From assembly GCA_031272005.1 (NCBI GenBank), contig JAISUQ010000068.1, forward strand, positions 1 through 8,728: a stretch of DNA of 8,728 nucleotides, written 5' to 3'. Below the pieces are notes generated by a model that had not been told where the DNA came from, made no database searches, and saw nothing but the letters and a program-made list of their open reading frames with translations. Origin of the DNA: Coriobacteriales bacterium. Lineage in GTDB: Bacteria; Actinomycetota; Coriobacteriia; Coriobacteriales; UBA8131. Positions 1 through 5,801 of this stretch are shown piece after piece (within the stretch, counting starts at the first letter, position 1; each line of letters begins with the position of its first letter). Both the position numbers and the translations under genes were made by a program.

Positions 1-6
1 TGGGGG

Positions 7-28
7 CAGGCGCGGGCACCCGCGCCTG
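7..28. repeat. GC-rich perfect hairpin at left edge
   Basis: CAGGCGCGGG (7-16) is followed two bases later by its exact reverse complement CCCGCGCCTG (19-28). As RNA this would fold into a stem of about 9 bp with a tetraloop. No T-run follows on either strand, so it is not a canonical intrinsic terminator. It could end a gene lying beyond the left edge or be a palindromic intergenic repeat. Confidence 0.55.
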
Positions 29-170
29 GCCATAACCTGCAAACCATCATATAACCTGCATTTGCTGACACTGGCAACTTGGCGCGGCAGCGCCTCCTGG
101 TGCAGGGCGGCTTGGTTAAGAGCAGCGGCACTCGATGCAGAATCGTAGTTTTCTCCGCAAACTGCACATA

Positions 171-231
171 ATTGTACCAAAGTAAACAATAATGTTGGAT
201 ATGCTATAAAAACAGTTTAGTTAGGTACAAT
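171..231. repeat. 17-nt imperfect inverted repeat in AT-rich block
   Basis: ATTGTACCAAAGTAAAC (171-187) matches the reverse complement of 215-231 at 15 of 17 positions, with a 27-nt AT-rich spacer. A 10-nt direct repeat ACAATAATGT (186-195 and 227-236) overlaps the inner end of the left arm and the outer end of the right arm. The composition contrasts sharply with the GC-rich genes. It could be a paired operator, the remnant of a small mobile element, or a cruciform-forming site. The sequence does not decide between these. Confidence 0.5.
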
Positions 232-279
232 AATGTAGCATTTTGACTTTGGCGCTGCATTTTCTGGCGCAAGCTGGCA

Positions 280-1743
280 TCACTGGTACCTGCGGCGTTG
301 AGTGGTGGAGGGGATTTGCAGGGACTGGCGGTATTTGGTTACGGTGCGGCGGGAGAGGTGGATGTCGTCCTGGGCCAGGATGGTGCAGATGGTCTGGTCA
401 CTGAGAGGGGAGTGGGGATTCTCGGCCTCCACCAGCGCCTTGATTCGCTGCTTGATGCTCTCGGAGGACACGGTATCGGTACCCAGCTCCAGCACCTGAG
501 CGGGCGTGCCGGCAGCTTCAGCGCTATGGCCGCTACCTGGCCGGCCGGTCCGGTTGTCCACTCCCGAGCGGAAGAAGTAGCGCATCTCCAATAGCCCGCG
601 CGGGGTCTGCATGTAGGTGCCGTTGACCACCCGGCTGACGGTGGATTCGCTCAGCTCCAGCAGCCTGGCCACCTGGGCCATGGTCAGGGGGCGCAGATGG
701 TCTACGCCGTGCTCCAGAAAGTCGGACTGCGTCTCGGCCAGGCAGCAGGCGATGCGGTAGATGGTCTGGCGGCGTTGCTCGATGCCGGCGATCAGCCCCT
801 TGGCCTCCTTGAGGCGGGCTTGCAGCCAGGCGTTGGTCTTGGGCTGAAGGGTGTCGCGGTCCAGCAGGGCCAGGTAGCCATCGTTGAGCCGCAGCCTGGG
901 GATGTCGAAGTCCAGCAGTCGCACCACAAAGCCGCCCTCGCCGCGCGTAATCTCCACTTCCGGCCAGACGCTGGCACTGCGGGAGCGGCCAAACTGCAAC
1001 CCGGGGCGAGGGTTAAGGCTGCGGATAAGGTCCACGGCCTGCTGCACTTCGGCTACCGGGCAGCTCAGCGCGGCGGCAATCTGCTTCAGATGTCCGGCGG
1101 CCACCTCCGAGAGATACTCACATACTATAATACTCGCTATTCCGTCATTCGCTCCCCGGGCTGCCAGTTGCAGTTGCAGGCATTCCGCCAGCGAGCGGGC
1201 TGCCAGGCCGGCTGGCGGGCAGGCTTGCAGCACGGCAAGCACCTTCTCCACCTGCTCCAGTGGTGCCCCAAGTAACCTGGCCGCCTCCTCGGTGCTGATG
1301 CGCAGATAACCGTTGTCGTCGATGCTACCAATCAAAAAGCGCCCGATGCTCAGGTCGGCCGCCGCGCTGCACTCCAGGTCGAGGTGCTCCAGCAGATGCT
1401 CGGCCAGCGCCGGCTGCTCGGTAACGAAACCCTCCATATCGTAGCCGCGACGCTGCTCGCCCAGCCCCGCCCCGGCTGGCAGGTTGCTGCGGGTTATCGG
1501 CTTTGGCGCCAGCTGGCTGGTGTAGACGTGCTGCTCGGCGCTCTCCGTCAGCTTGTGGCGCGGCTCCAACTGCTCATCTTCGGCCAGGAAGGGATTGGAC
1601 TGCACGCAATCCAAGACATATTCACCCAGCTCCCAGGCCGACATCGCCAGCAGCGCCACACCCTGCCGCGCCTCAGCGCTGAGGTGTTGCGTCTGCGTCT
1701 GGGTTTGCGTCTGTGTTGGTGTAAGTTCTGGTTGCAGTGCCAA
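280..1743 (-). CDS. rpoN: RNA polymerase sigma-54 factor RpoN
   Basis: Sigma-54 directs core RNA polymerase to -24/-12 promoters, where transcription needs an ATP-driven enhancer-binding protein. The 487-residue length is usual for the family. Region I sits in the first ~55 residues (ending near SNPFLAED). The core-binding region includes the conserved LNPRPG. The helix-turn-helix at about 353-392 contains LSESTVSRVVNGTYMQTPRG, and the RpoN box (SRRTVTKYR) lies at about 464-472, followed by a basic tail. The start is TTG at 1743: GGAG on the minus strand (1754-1751) sits 7 nt upstream, whereas the ATG at 1748 is out of frame and too close. An odd (TQ)5 run occupies residues 10-19, where most homologues have a Q-rich segment. 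The gene is transcribed away from the Mo-enzyme operon, whose promoter is of the class this protein recognises. Identification is confident; lineage is not determined. Confidence 0.96.
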   Translation of the reverse strand: MALQPELTPTQTQTQTQTQHLSAEARQGVALLAMSAWELGEYVLDCVQSNPFLAEDEQLEPRHKLTESAEQHVYTSQLAPKPITRSNLPAGAGLGEQRRGYDMEGFVTEQPALAEHLLEHLDLECSAAADLSIGRFLIGSIDDNGYLRISTEEAARLLGAPLEQVEKVLAVLQACPPAGLAARSLAECLQLQLAARGANDGIASIIVCEYLSEVAAGHLKQIAAALSCPVAEVQQAVDLIRSLNPRPGLQFGRSRSASVWPEVEITRGEGGFVVRLLDFDIPRLRLNDGYLALLDRDTLQPKTNAWLQARLKEAKGLIAGIEQRRQTIYRIACCLAETQSDFLEHGVDHLRPLTMAQVARLLELSESTVSRVVNGTYMQTPRGLLEMRYFFRSGVDNRTGRPGSGHSAEAAGTPAQVLELGTDTVSSESIKQRIKALVEAENPHSPLSDQTICTILAQDDIHLSRRTVTKYRQSLQIPSTTQRRRYQ

Positions 1744-1795
1744 GTCATTTCTCCGGATAAAACCGCAGCGAGCTGCTTGTTGCGGCTTGCTTGCT

Positions 1796-1823
1796 GCGAG
1801 TTACGAGCCGCGAGCTACGGGCC
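1796..1823. repeat. tandem 14-nt repeat (2 copies)
   Basis: GCGAGTTACGAGCC (1796-1809) is followed directly by GCGAGCTACGGGCC (1810-1823), differing at two positions. It lies 50-80 bp upstream of the rpoN start. It looks like a short local duplication or part of a dispersed intergenic repeat. No function is implied. Confidence 0.5.
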
Positions 1824-2122
1824 GCTGGCCGCGAATTGCTGAATCCCCATTTTACCGAAGTCGGCGAAACGCTGTTCTCCAGATTTTCCAACAGAAATGC
1901 AAGGAATCTTCATAATTCTCCAAACTATTGACAAATGGGTGTGTCCTGCGACGGCTGGAAGCTCTACGCTGGTTGCATAACCCCGGCTGGTGAGGCGTCT
2001 CCGGCACACTGAGAGTAGCAAATTGAGAAAAAATTGCATTATGAGAAAGCATCTGCGACAGAGGCTGAGCGACCGCACCCAAGCTACCTGCTGATTTGCC
2101 CGTCAACCAGGCATTGGGCAAG

Positions 2123-2139
2123 TTGGCACGGTTCTTGCA
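2123..2139 (+). promoter_or_regulatory. sigma-54 (-24/-12) promoter
   Basis: TTGGCACGGTTCTTGCA fits the consensus YTGGCACGRNNNTTGCW at every specified position. The GG at 2125-2126 (-24) and GC at 2137-2138 (-12) are separated by exactly 10 bp. Transcription is expected to start at about 2150, giving a leader of roughly 90 nt before the first gene at 2240. It points rightward into the oxidoreductase operon. Activation would require an enhancer-binding protein, which is not encoded in this window. Confidence 0.93.
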
Positions 2140-2191
2140 ATAGAAGGGGTAGGCAGTAATAGCTGCCATCAACAGTGTTCTCATGTTCTAA

Positions 2192-2209
2192 GGGAGGTTC
2201 CGATCTCCC
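2192..2209 (+). promoter_or_regulatory. leader hairpin enclosing an SD-like sequence
   Basis: GGGAG (2192-2196) pairs with CTCCC (2205-2209), plus one possible G-U pair, closing a loop of six to eight bases. It lies in the predicted 5' leader, about 15 nt before the true ribosome binding site. The left arm belongs to AAGGGAGGT, a good Shine-Dalgarno-like sequence with no start codon at a suitable distance. It may tune ribosome access or mRNA stability. No riboswitch class was recognised. Confidence 0.35.
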
Positions 2210-2239
2210 GATAGCCATCGCCGAAAGGAGGTAGCAGTA

Positions 2240-2392
2240 ATGGCTGAAGAGCAAAAGGATACAAAGCAGGACGTCGCCGACGAGAGTGCTGAGGAGCAGA
2301 AGAAGGCGACAGCGTACGAAAAGAAGGCGGAAGACACCGCCGGGCGCGATTGGACGAAGCGCAAGACGTTCCTCAAGCCCGGTCAGGTCTAA
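2240..2392 (+). CDS. 50-residue charged protein, first gene of the operon
   Basis: I do not recognise this family. The ATG at 2240 has a near-perfect AAAGGAGGT (2224-2232) 7 nt upstream, and it is the first open frame after the sigma-54 promoter, so I regard it as a real gene despite its size. The protein starts MAEEQKDTKQ. Residues 1-32 are rich in Glu, Asp, Lys and Ala and likely helical or disordered. The C-terminal part (DWTKRKTFLKPGQV, residues 37-50) is basic with some aromatic residues. There is no cysteine, signal peptide or membrane segment. It ends 41 nt before the Mo enzyme, so the two are co-transcribed. Its placement suggests a small accessory, docking or chaperone-like partner of the enzyme, which is inference only. 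Confidence 0.75.
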   Translation: MAEEQKDTKQDVADESAEEQKKATAYEKKAEDTAGRDWTKRKTFLKPGQV

Positions 2393-2433
2393 AGCCCTCA
2401 AGAGATGTAAAGAATTAAGGAGGTTGATAGTTA

Positions 2434-4770
2434 ATGATAGGAAACGAGCTCGAAGGTGTGAACAAGGAGGTCTATAAGACCGACTGGCAATGGCAGGAAG
2501 GCGAGTATACTGTCACGCGCACCAACATGTGGACAGCCCCGGGCTGTCACAACGGCTGTTCCGTCCTGTACTACACCAAGGACGGCAAGGTCGAGAAGAT
2601 CGAGGGCGATCCGCTGAGCCCCTACAACCAGGGTCGCCTGTGCATGCGCTGCCTGGACTACTGCGAGACCGCCAATCACCCCGATCGCCTCAAGTACCCC
2701 TTGAAGCGCGTCGGCGAGCGCGGCGAGAACAAATGGGAGCGTATCAGCTGGGACGAGGCCTACGATACCATCGTGGAGCATGTGCGCGACATCCAGGAGA
2801 ACTTCGGCCCGGAGTGCATCGTCTCCATGCAGGGCACCGGCCGCAACATCTGCTGGCAGACCCCGTATCTGAGCTACAGCGCCTTCAACAGCCCCAACTT
2901 CGTGCTGGGCTTCCTCTCCGGCGACGCCTGCTACCTGCCGCGTACCACCATCGGTCACTGCTTCATGGGTGACTTCATGGTCGCCGACATCTCCCAGCAT
3001 CTGGAGCGCCGCTTCAACGACCCGGAGTACAAGCTGCCGGAGTATATCCTGATCGTCGGCAACAACCCGCTGGTCTCCAACGGTGACGGCTTCTTCGGCC
3101 ACTGGATCGTCGACGCCATGAAGGAAGGCACCAAGTTGATCGTGCTCGACCCCTCCGCCACCTGGCTGGCCACCAAGGCCGAGCACTGGCTGCGCGTCCG
3201 CCCCGGCACCGATGCCGCCGTTATCCTGGCGATGCTCAACGTCATCATCAACGAGGACCTCTACGACCACGACTTCGTGGAGAACTGGTGCTACGGCTTC
3301 GAGGAGCTGACCGAGCGGGTGCAGGAGTACCCGCCGGAAAAGGCCGCCAAGATCGCCTGGATCGAACCGGAGCAGATCGTCGAGGCCGCCCGGGCCTTCG
3401 CCAAGGCCGACCCGGCCGCCATCCAGTGGGGCCTGAAGGTCGACCAGACCGTCTGCGGTATCCCTCTGGCTCACGGCCTGCTGTCGATGGCTGCCATCTG
3501 CGGCGACATCGACGTCCCCGGCGGCTGCATGATCCCGCGCTGCGCCTACGACATCTCCGACTCCTACGGCTGCGGTCTGTGGAACGTCTCCGACGAGATG
3601 ATGCAGAAGATGCTGGGCGTGGAGACCTCCCCACTGCACGCTTTGGGCTTCGACCCCACCGCCAATGGCGACACCGTCCTGCAGGCCATCGAGACCGATG
3701 AGCCTTATCCCATCAAGATGCTCTTCATCCAGTCCACCAACCCCATCGCCAACATGGCTGCCGATGCCCCGCGTGTCTACAACGCCATGCGCAAGGTGCC
3801 CTTCAACGTGGTGGTCGACGTCTTCATGACCCCCACCGCCGTGGCCTGCGCCGACATCATCCTGCCCTGCGGCATGAGCTCCGAGCGCAACTCCGGTCGC
3901 GTTTGGTGGTGGCCGCTGCGCTCCATCGTCAAGGTCAACGAGTACTACGAGTGCAAGAGTGACGAGCAGATCATCCTGGAGCTGGGCAAGCGCCTGGAGC
4001 CGGAACTGTTCCCCTGGGAAGACGACGTCGAGCTGATGAGCTGGTGGATCCAGAGTGGTAACCGCTTCCACGCTGGTTGGCCGGCCAAGACCGACGAGAC
4101 CTTCGACGAACTGAAGGAGAAGGTCATCGACTGGCCGAACGACTGGGCCTACAAGAAGTACGAGAAGGGCATGCTGCGTGACGATGGCGAGCCGGGCTTC
4201 AACACCAACTCCGGCAAGTGCGAGCTGTACCTGACGCTGTTCGAGGCCTGGGGCTTCGATCCGCTGCCCTATTACGAGGAGCCGCCCGAAAGCCCAATCA
4301 GCACACCCGAGCTGTTCGAGGAGTATCCGCTGGTGCTCACCACCGGTGCCCGTACCTGGGAGTACTTCCACTCCGAGGAGCGCCAGGTGCCCCGCCTGCG
4401 CGAGTCGCATCCCGACCCGCTGACCGACCTGCATCCCGACCTGGCCGCTGAGCTGGGTGTAGTGGCCGGCGACTGGGTATGGGTGGAGAACATGCGCGGC
4501 AAGTGCAAGCAGCGCGTGCGCATCAACGCCTCCCTGCATCCCAAGGTCGTGCGCTCCGAGCACGGCTGGTGGTTCCCCGAGCGCGAAGCCGCCGAGCCCA
4601 CGCTGTTTGGCGTCTTTGACTCCAACATCAACAACCTGACTGTCCAGGGCGTCACCGGCCCCACCCTCTATGGTGCCCCCTACGCCAACCAGATCTGCAA
4701 GGTCTACCCTGTAACCGCCGAGAACGACGCCTCCATGAGCGAAGTCATCACCACCAAGGGAGGTAACTAA
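2434..4770 (+). CDS. molybdopterin oxidoreductase, acetylene hydratase-like (DMSO reductase superfamily)
   Basis: Catalytic subunit carrying a bis-pterin Mo or W cofactor. The ATG at 2434 follows AAGGAGGT (2417-2424). The N-terminal Fe-S segment has C38, C42 and C70 (C-x3-C-x27-C), with extra C73 and C77. The first Cys of the usual Cx2Cx3CxnC set is missing (Ala35 there). Downstream come HPDRLKYPLKRVGERG (82-97) and ERISWDEAYDTI (102-113), typical of the superfamily. C166 (in SGDACYLPR) is the likeliest metal ligand. IINEDLYDHDFVENWCYGFE (271-290) is very like acetylene hydratase from memory. The C-terminal pterin domain runs from about residue 630 and includes HGWWFPE (about 709-715). There is no Tat or Sec signal, so it should be cytoplasmic. 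At the position of the hydratase's catalytic Asp13 there is His39. The stop precedes the Fe-S subunit by 1 nt. The reaction is unknown: reductive dehydroxylation, hydration or an oxyanion/S-compound reduction are possible. Confidence 0.92.
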   Translation: MIGNELEGVNKEVYKTDWQWQEGEYTVTRTNMWTAPGCHNGCSVLYYTKDGKVEKIEGDPLSPYNQGRLCMRCLDYCETANHPDRLKYPLKRVGERGENKWERISWDEAYDTIVEHVRDIQENFGPECIVSMQGTGRNICWQTPYLSYSAFNSPNFVLGFLSGDACYLPRTTIGHCFMGDFMVADISQHLERRFNDPEYKLPEYILIVGNNPLVSNGDGFFGHWIVDAMKEGTKLIVLDPSATWLATKAEHWLRVRPGTDAAVILAMLNVIINEDLYDHDFVENWCYGFEELTERVQEYPPEKAAKIAWIEPEQIVEAARAFAKADPAAIQWGLKVDQTVCGIPLAHGLLSMAAICGDIDVPGGCMIPRCAYDISDSYGCGLWNVSDEMMQKMLGVETSPLHALGFDPTANGDTVLQAIETDEPYPIKMLFIQSTNPIANMAADAPRVYNAMRKVPFNVVVDVFMTPTAVACADIILPCGMSSERNSGRVWWWPLRSIVKVNEYYECKSDEQIILELGKRLEPELFPWEDDVELMSWWIQSGNRFHAGWPAKTDETFDELKEKVIDWPNDWAYKKYEKGMLRDDGEPGFNTNSGKCELYLTLFEAWGFDPLPYYEEPPESPISTPELFEEYPLVLTTGARTWEYFHSEERQVPRLRESHPDPLTDLHPDLAAELGVVAGDWVWVENMRGKCKQRVRINASLHPKVVRSEHGWWFPEREAAEPTLFGVFDSNINNLTVQGVTGPTLYGAPYANQICKVYPVTAENDASMSEVITTKGGN

Positions 4771-4771
4771 T

Positions 4772-5119
4772 ATGGCTGCTGACGAGAAGTACGGAATCCT
4801 GATTGATTACGAATGGTGCACCGGTTGCCATTCCTGTGAGATGGCCTGTAAGGTCGAGCTGGGCCTCAAAGAGGGCGAAGGCTACGGCATCAAGCTGCAC
4901 GAGGATGGCCCCACCCTGATGCCCAACGGCAAGTACGAGTACCTCTACCTGCCCATCCCCACCTCACTGTGCGATTTGTGCGCCGCCCGCACCGAGATGG
5001 GCAAGCTGCCGACCTGCGTGCACCACTGCCAGGCCGCCTGCATGACCTACGGCAAGGTTTCGGAATTGGCGGAGAAGGCCGCCGCCAAGCCCAAGCAGTG
5101 CCTGTTCGTGCCCTGCTGA
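4772..5119 (+). CDS. miniature two-cluster 4Fe-4S electron-transfer subunit (DmsB/NrfC-like)
   Basis: Electron-transfer partner of the preceding Mo/W enzyme. AAGGGAGGT (4756-4764) lies 7 nt before the ATG, and the gene begins 1 nt after the previous stop, implying coupled translation. At 115 residues it is well short of DmsB-type subunits (roughly 190-210). Group I is intact: C16-x2-C19-x2-C22-x3-C26 (CTGCHSCEMAC). So is the group IV pattern: C67-x2-C70-x11-C82-x3-C86. In DmsB-type proteins these two groups jointly bind clusters FS1 and FS4. The central ferredoxin half (FS2/FS3) is absent, replaced by a ~40-residue linker. C90, C110 and C115 are extra. No signal or membrane segment is visible, so it should stay cytoplasmic with the catalytic subunit. 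The clean C-terminal SELAEKAAAKPKQ region argues for a designed short form rather than a broken gene. Confidence 0.88.
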   Translation: MAADEKYGILIDYEWCTGCHSCEMACKVELGLKEGEGYGIKLHEDGPTLMPNGKYEYLYLPIPTSLCDLCAARTEMGKLPTCVHHCQAACMTYGKVSELAEKAAAKPKQCLFVPC

Positions 5120-5135
5120 ACCGCTTGATTGGCCA

Positions 5136-5168
5136 GGGGACGGAACGGTGCTCAAGCGCTCCGTCCCC
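5136..5168 (+). terminator. strong intra-operon hairpin, terminator-like without T-run
   Basis: GGGGACGGA (5136-5144) pairs perfectly with TCCGTCCCC (5160-5168). The interior can extend through GTGC-TCAA-GCGC. It lies 16 nt after the Fe-S subunit stop. A second small hairpin, CCGGC-TGA-GCCGG (5168-5180), abuts it. No T-run follows, so it is more likely a 3'-end stabiliser or processing barrier, or part of a factor-dependent terminator, than an intrinsic terminator. It would allow the enzyme genes to be expressed more than the downstream genes. Confidence 0.5.
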
Positions 5169-5185
5169 CGGCTGAGCCGGCCGGT

Positions 5186-5209
5186 TCGGCTGGCATTTCG
5201 GCTGGCATT
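5186..5209. repeat. 12-nt tandem duplication
   Basis: TCGGCTGGCATT occurs twice in direct succession (5186-5197 and 5198-5209). It lies in the non-coding gap between the Fe-S subunit and the zinc-ribbon gene, next to the 9-nt repeat. It indicates replication slippage in this gap. Confidence 0.7.
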
Positions 5210-5220
5210 TATCCGCACTG

Positions 5221-5301
5221 CCTGTACTGCCTGTTCTACCTGCTCTACCTGCTCTACCTGCTCTACCTGCTCTATCCGCTTTACCCGCTTTACCCGCTTT
5301 G
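5221..5301. repeat. 9-nt pyrimidine-rich tandem repeat (about nine units)
   Basis: Nine consecutive 9-nt units follow the pattern CCTGCTCTA/CCCGCTTTA. Four are identical (5239-5274), with degenerate units on both sides. The plus strand is C- and T-rich and G-poor, with YC dinucleotides every 9 nt. All frames across it give monotonous peptides (LLY, CST or EQV patterns), so I do not treat it as coding. Pyrimidine-rich sequence continues to about 5355. A Rho-loading (rut-like) site is one possibility. Repeat number may vary between strains. Confidence 0.75.
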
Positions 5302-5394
5302 TTTGTACTGACAGCTCTGTCTGCACCACCCACTTCACCCGTTTTACCTGTCCCAACAGTTGTGCAATATACGCAAGAGGAATGGAGATCCAAG

Positions 5395-5742
5395 ATGTGT
5401 TTCAGACCAGCAGGTGCCGCTCAGATCATCAAGTGCCCTGATTGCGGCTTCTTCAACAAGCCGACCAACACTTCCTGCCAGAAGTGTGGCCGGGATTTTT
5501 CCGACATCATCGAGGAGGCCATGGCTGCGATGAACGCTGCTCCGGCTACCCCTGGCGCTGCTCCCACAGCCCCGGGCAACGCCCCGCAGCGTCCGGCTGC
5601 TCCCGGCAACGCGCCGACCCGCGCCGCCGGCAACGCGCCGGTACGCTCGGCCGGCAACGCGCCGATGCGCTCAGCCGGTAATGCGCCTGTACGCTCGGCG
5701 GGCAATGCGCCTGTGAAGTCCGCTACACCGCCTGTGGCCTGA
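5395..5742 (+). CDS. zinc-ribbon protein with GNAP-repeat tail
   Basis: 115 residues. The ATG at 5395 is preferred because GGAG (5384-5387) sits 7 nt upstream; the same frame is open further upstream but crosses the repeat-rich gap. The protein begins MCFRPAG and has a zinc-ribbon motif C14-x2-C17-x10-C28-x2-C31 (CPDCGFFNKPTNTSCQKCG), with another Cys at position 2. A short helix-like part (32-50) follows. From about residue 61 a low-complexity tail has six GNAP motifs, the last five with an exact 8-residue period (consensus GNAPVRSA). The tail is basic and Pro/Ala-rich, probably disordered and surface-exposed or partner-binding. No signal peptide or membrane segment is visible. Lying between the Fe-S subunit and another zinc-ribbon protein, it may be an adaptor or metal-handling protein, which is inference. 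Confidence 0.82.
   Translation: MCFRPAGAAQIIKCPDCGFFNKPTNTSCQKCGRDFSDIIEEAMAAMNAAPATPGAAPTAPGNAPQRPAAPGNAPTRAAGNAPVRSAGNAPMRSAGNAPVRSAGNAPVKSATPPVA
5575..5724 (+). repeat. coding 24-nt repeat (GNAPxRSA)
   Basis: In-frame imperfect repeats inside the zinc-ribbon gene. Six GNAP motifs begin at residues 61, 71, 79, 87, 95 and 103. The last five are spaced by exactly 24 nt, and third-base differences (aacgcg versus aatgcg) show the copies are not all recent. The array is expected to change length by slippage. Confidence 0.85.
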
Positions 5743-5801
5743 TCGGGCTGCGGCGCCAGCCACAGACCGACTGCACCCGACCCGGAAGCCCGCCCGAAGC
5801 C

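Larger units (their letters stand above)
1..279. other. non-coding left flank
   Basis: I see no supportable gene here. The left half (1-160) is GC-rich and holds short hairpins (7-28, and 81-85 pairing with 90-94) plus a 10-nt direct repeat ATAACCTGCA at 32-41 and 51-60. The right half (165-245) is strikingly AT-rich and carries the inverted repeat described separately. This stretch lies downstream of the leftward rpoN gene. No clear rpoN terminator with a T-run is visible. Confidence 0.5.
1744..2239. other. divergent regulatory intergenic region
   Basis: This 496-bp region separates rpoN (leftward) from the Mo-enzyme operon (rightward). I find no convincing gene in it. It holds a 14-nt tandem repeat near rpoN, a sigma-54 promoter at 2123-2139 and a leader hairpin. 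An AT-rich stretch at about 2018-2050 lies 75-105 bp upstream of the -24 element, where DNA bending or activator binding is often found. Possible activator-site signals are weak: GGTT-N4-AACC at 1971-1982, and CTGCGAC at 1946-1952 and 2053-2059. No certain sigma-70 promoter for rpoN was recognised. Confidence 0.6.

Noticed and set aside
1928..1951. Sigma-70 promoter from TTGACA at 1928
   Set aside because: No reasonable -10 hexamer lies 16-18 bp downstream, and no rightward gene begins nearby.
1815..2184. Minus-strand open frames of 87 and 110 codons between rpoN and the promoter
   Set aside because: No ribosome binding sites or recognisable motifs, and they overlap each other and the sigma-54 promoter region.
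2431..4563. Very long open frame on the minus strand opposite the Mo enzyme
   Set aside because: It mirrors a GC-rich gene with clear family motifs; the antisense product is Gly/Val/Asp-rich without any domain and has no independent start signals.
2434..4770. Calling the enzyme acetylene hydratase outright
   Set aside because: The position of catalytic Asp13 is His39 and the first cluster Cys is missing, so only a family-level resemblance is justified.
5186..5209. Second sigma-54 promoter from the TGGCA pair
   Set aside because: The TGGCA copies are 12 bp apart through duplication; there is no TTGC-type -12 element at the right spacing.
5221..5301. CRISPR array
   Set aside because: Units are 9 nt, contiguous and without spacers; no cas genes are present.
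5129..5311. Hydrophobic LLY-repeat peptide read across the 9-nt repeat
   Set aside because: All three plus frames and the minus strand give equally repetitive peptides; the start would be TTG with no ribosome binding site.
5299..5394. Upstream extension of the zinc-ribbon gene to 5299
   Set aside because: The ATG at 5395 has GGAG at correct spacing and yields a normal short N-terminus; the extension is non-coding pyrimidine-rich sequence.
5682..5801. Frameshift joining the two zinc-ribbon genes into one protein
   Set aside because: The first ends cleanly after its repeat tail, and the second keeps a complete first Cys pair from its own ATG. The open upstream frame has no start codon and is a shadow of the repeat.
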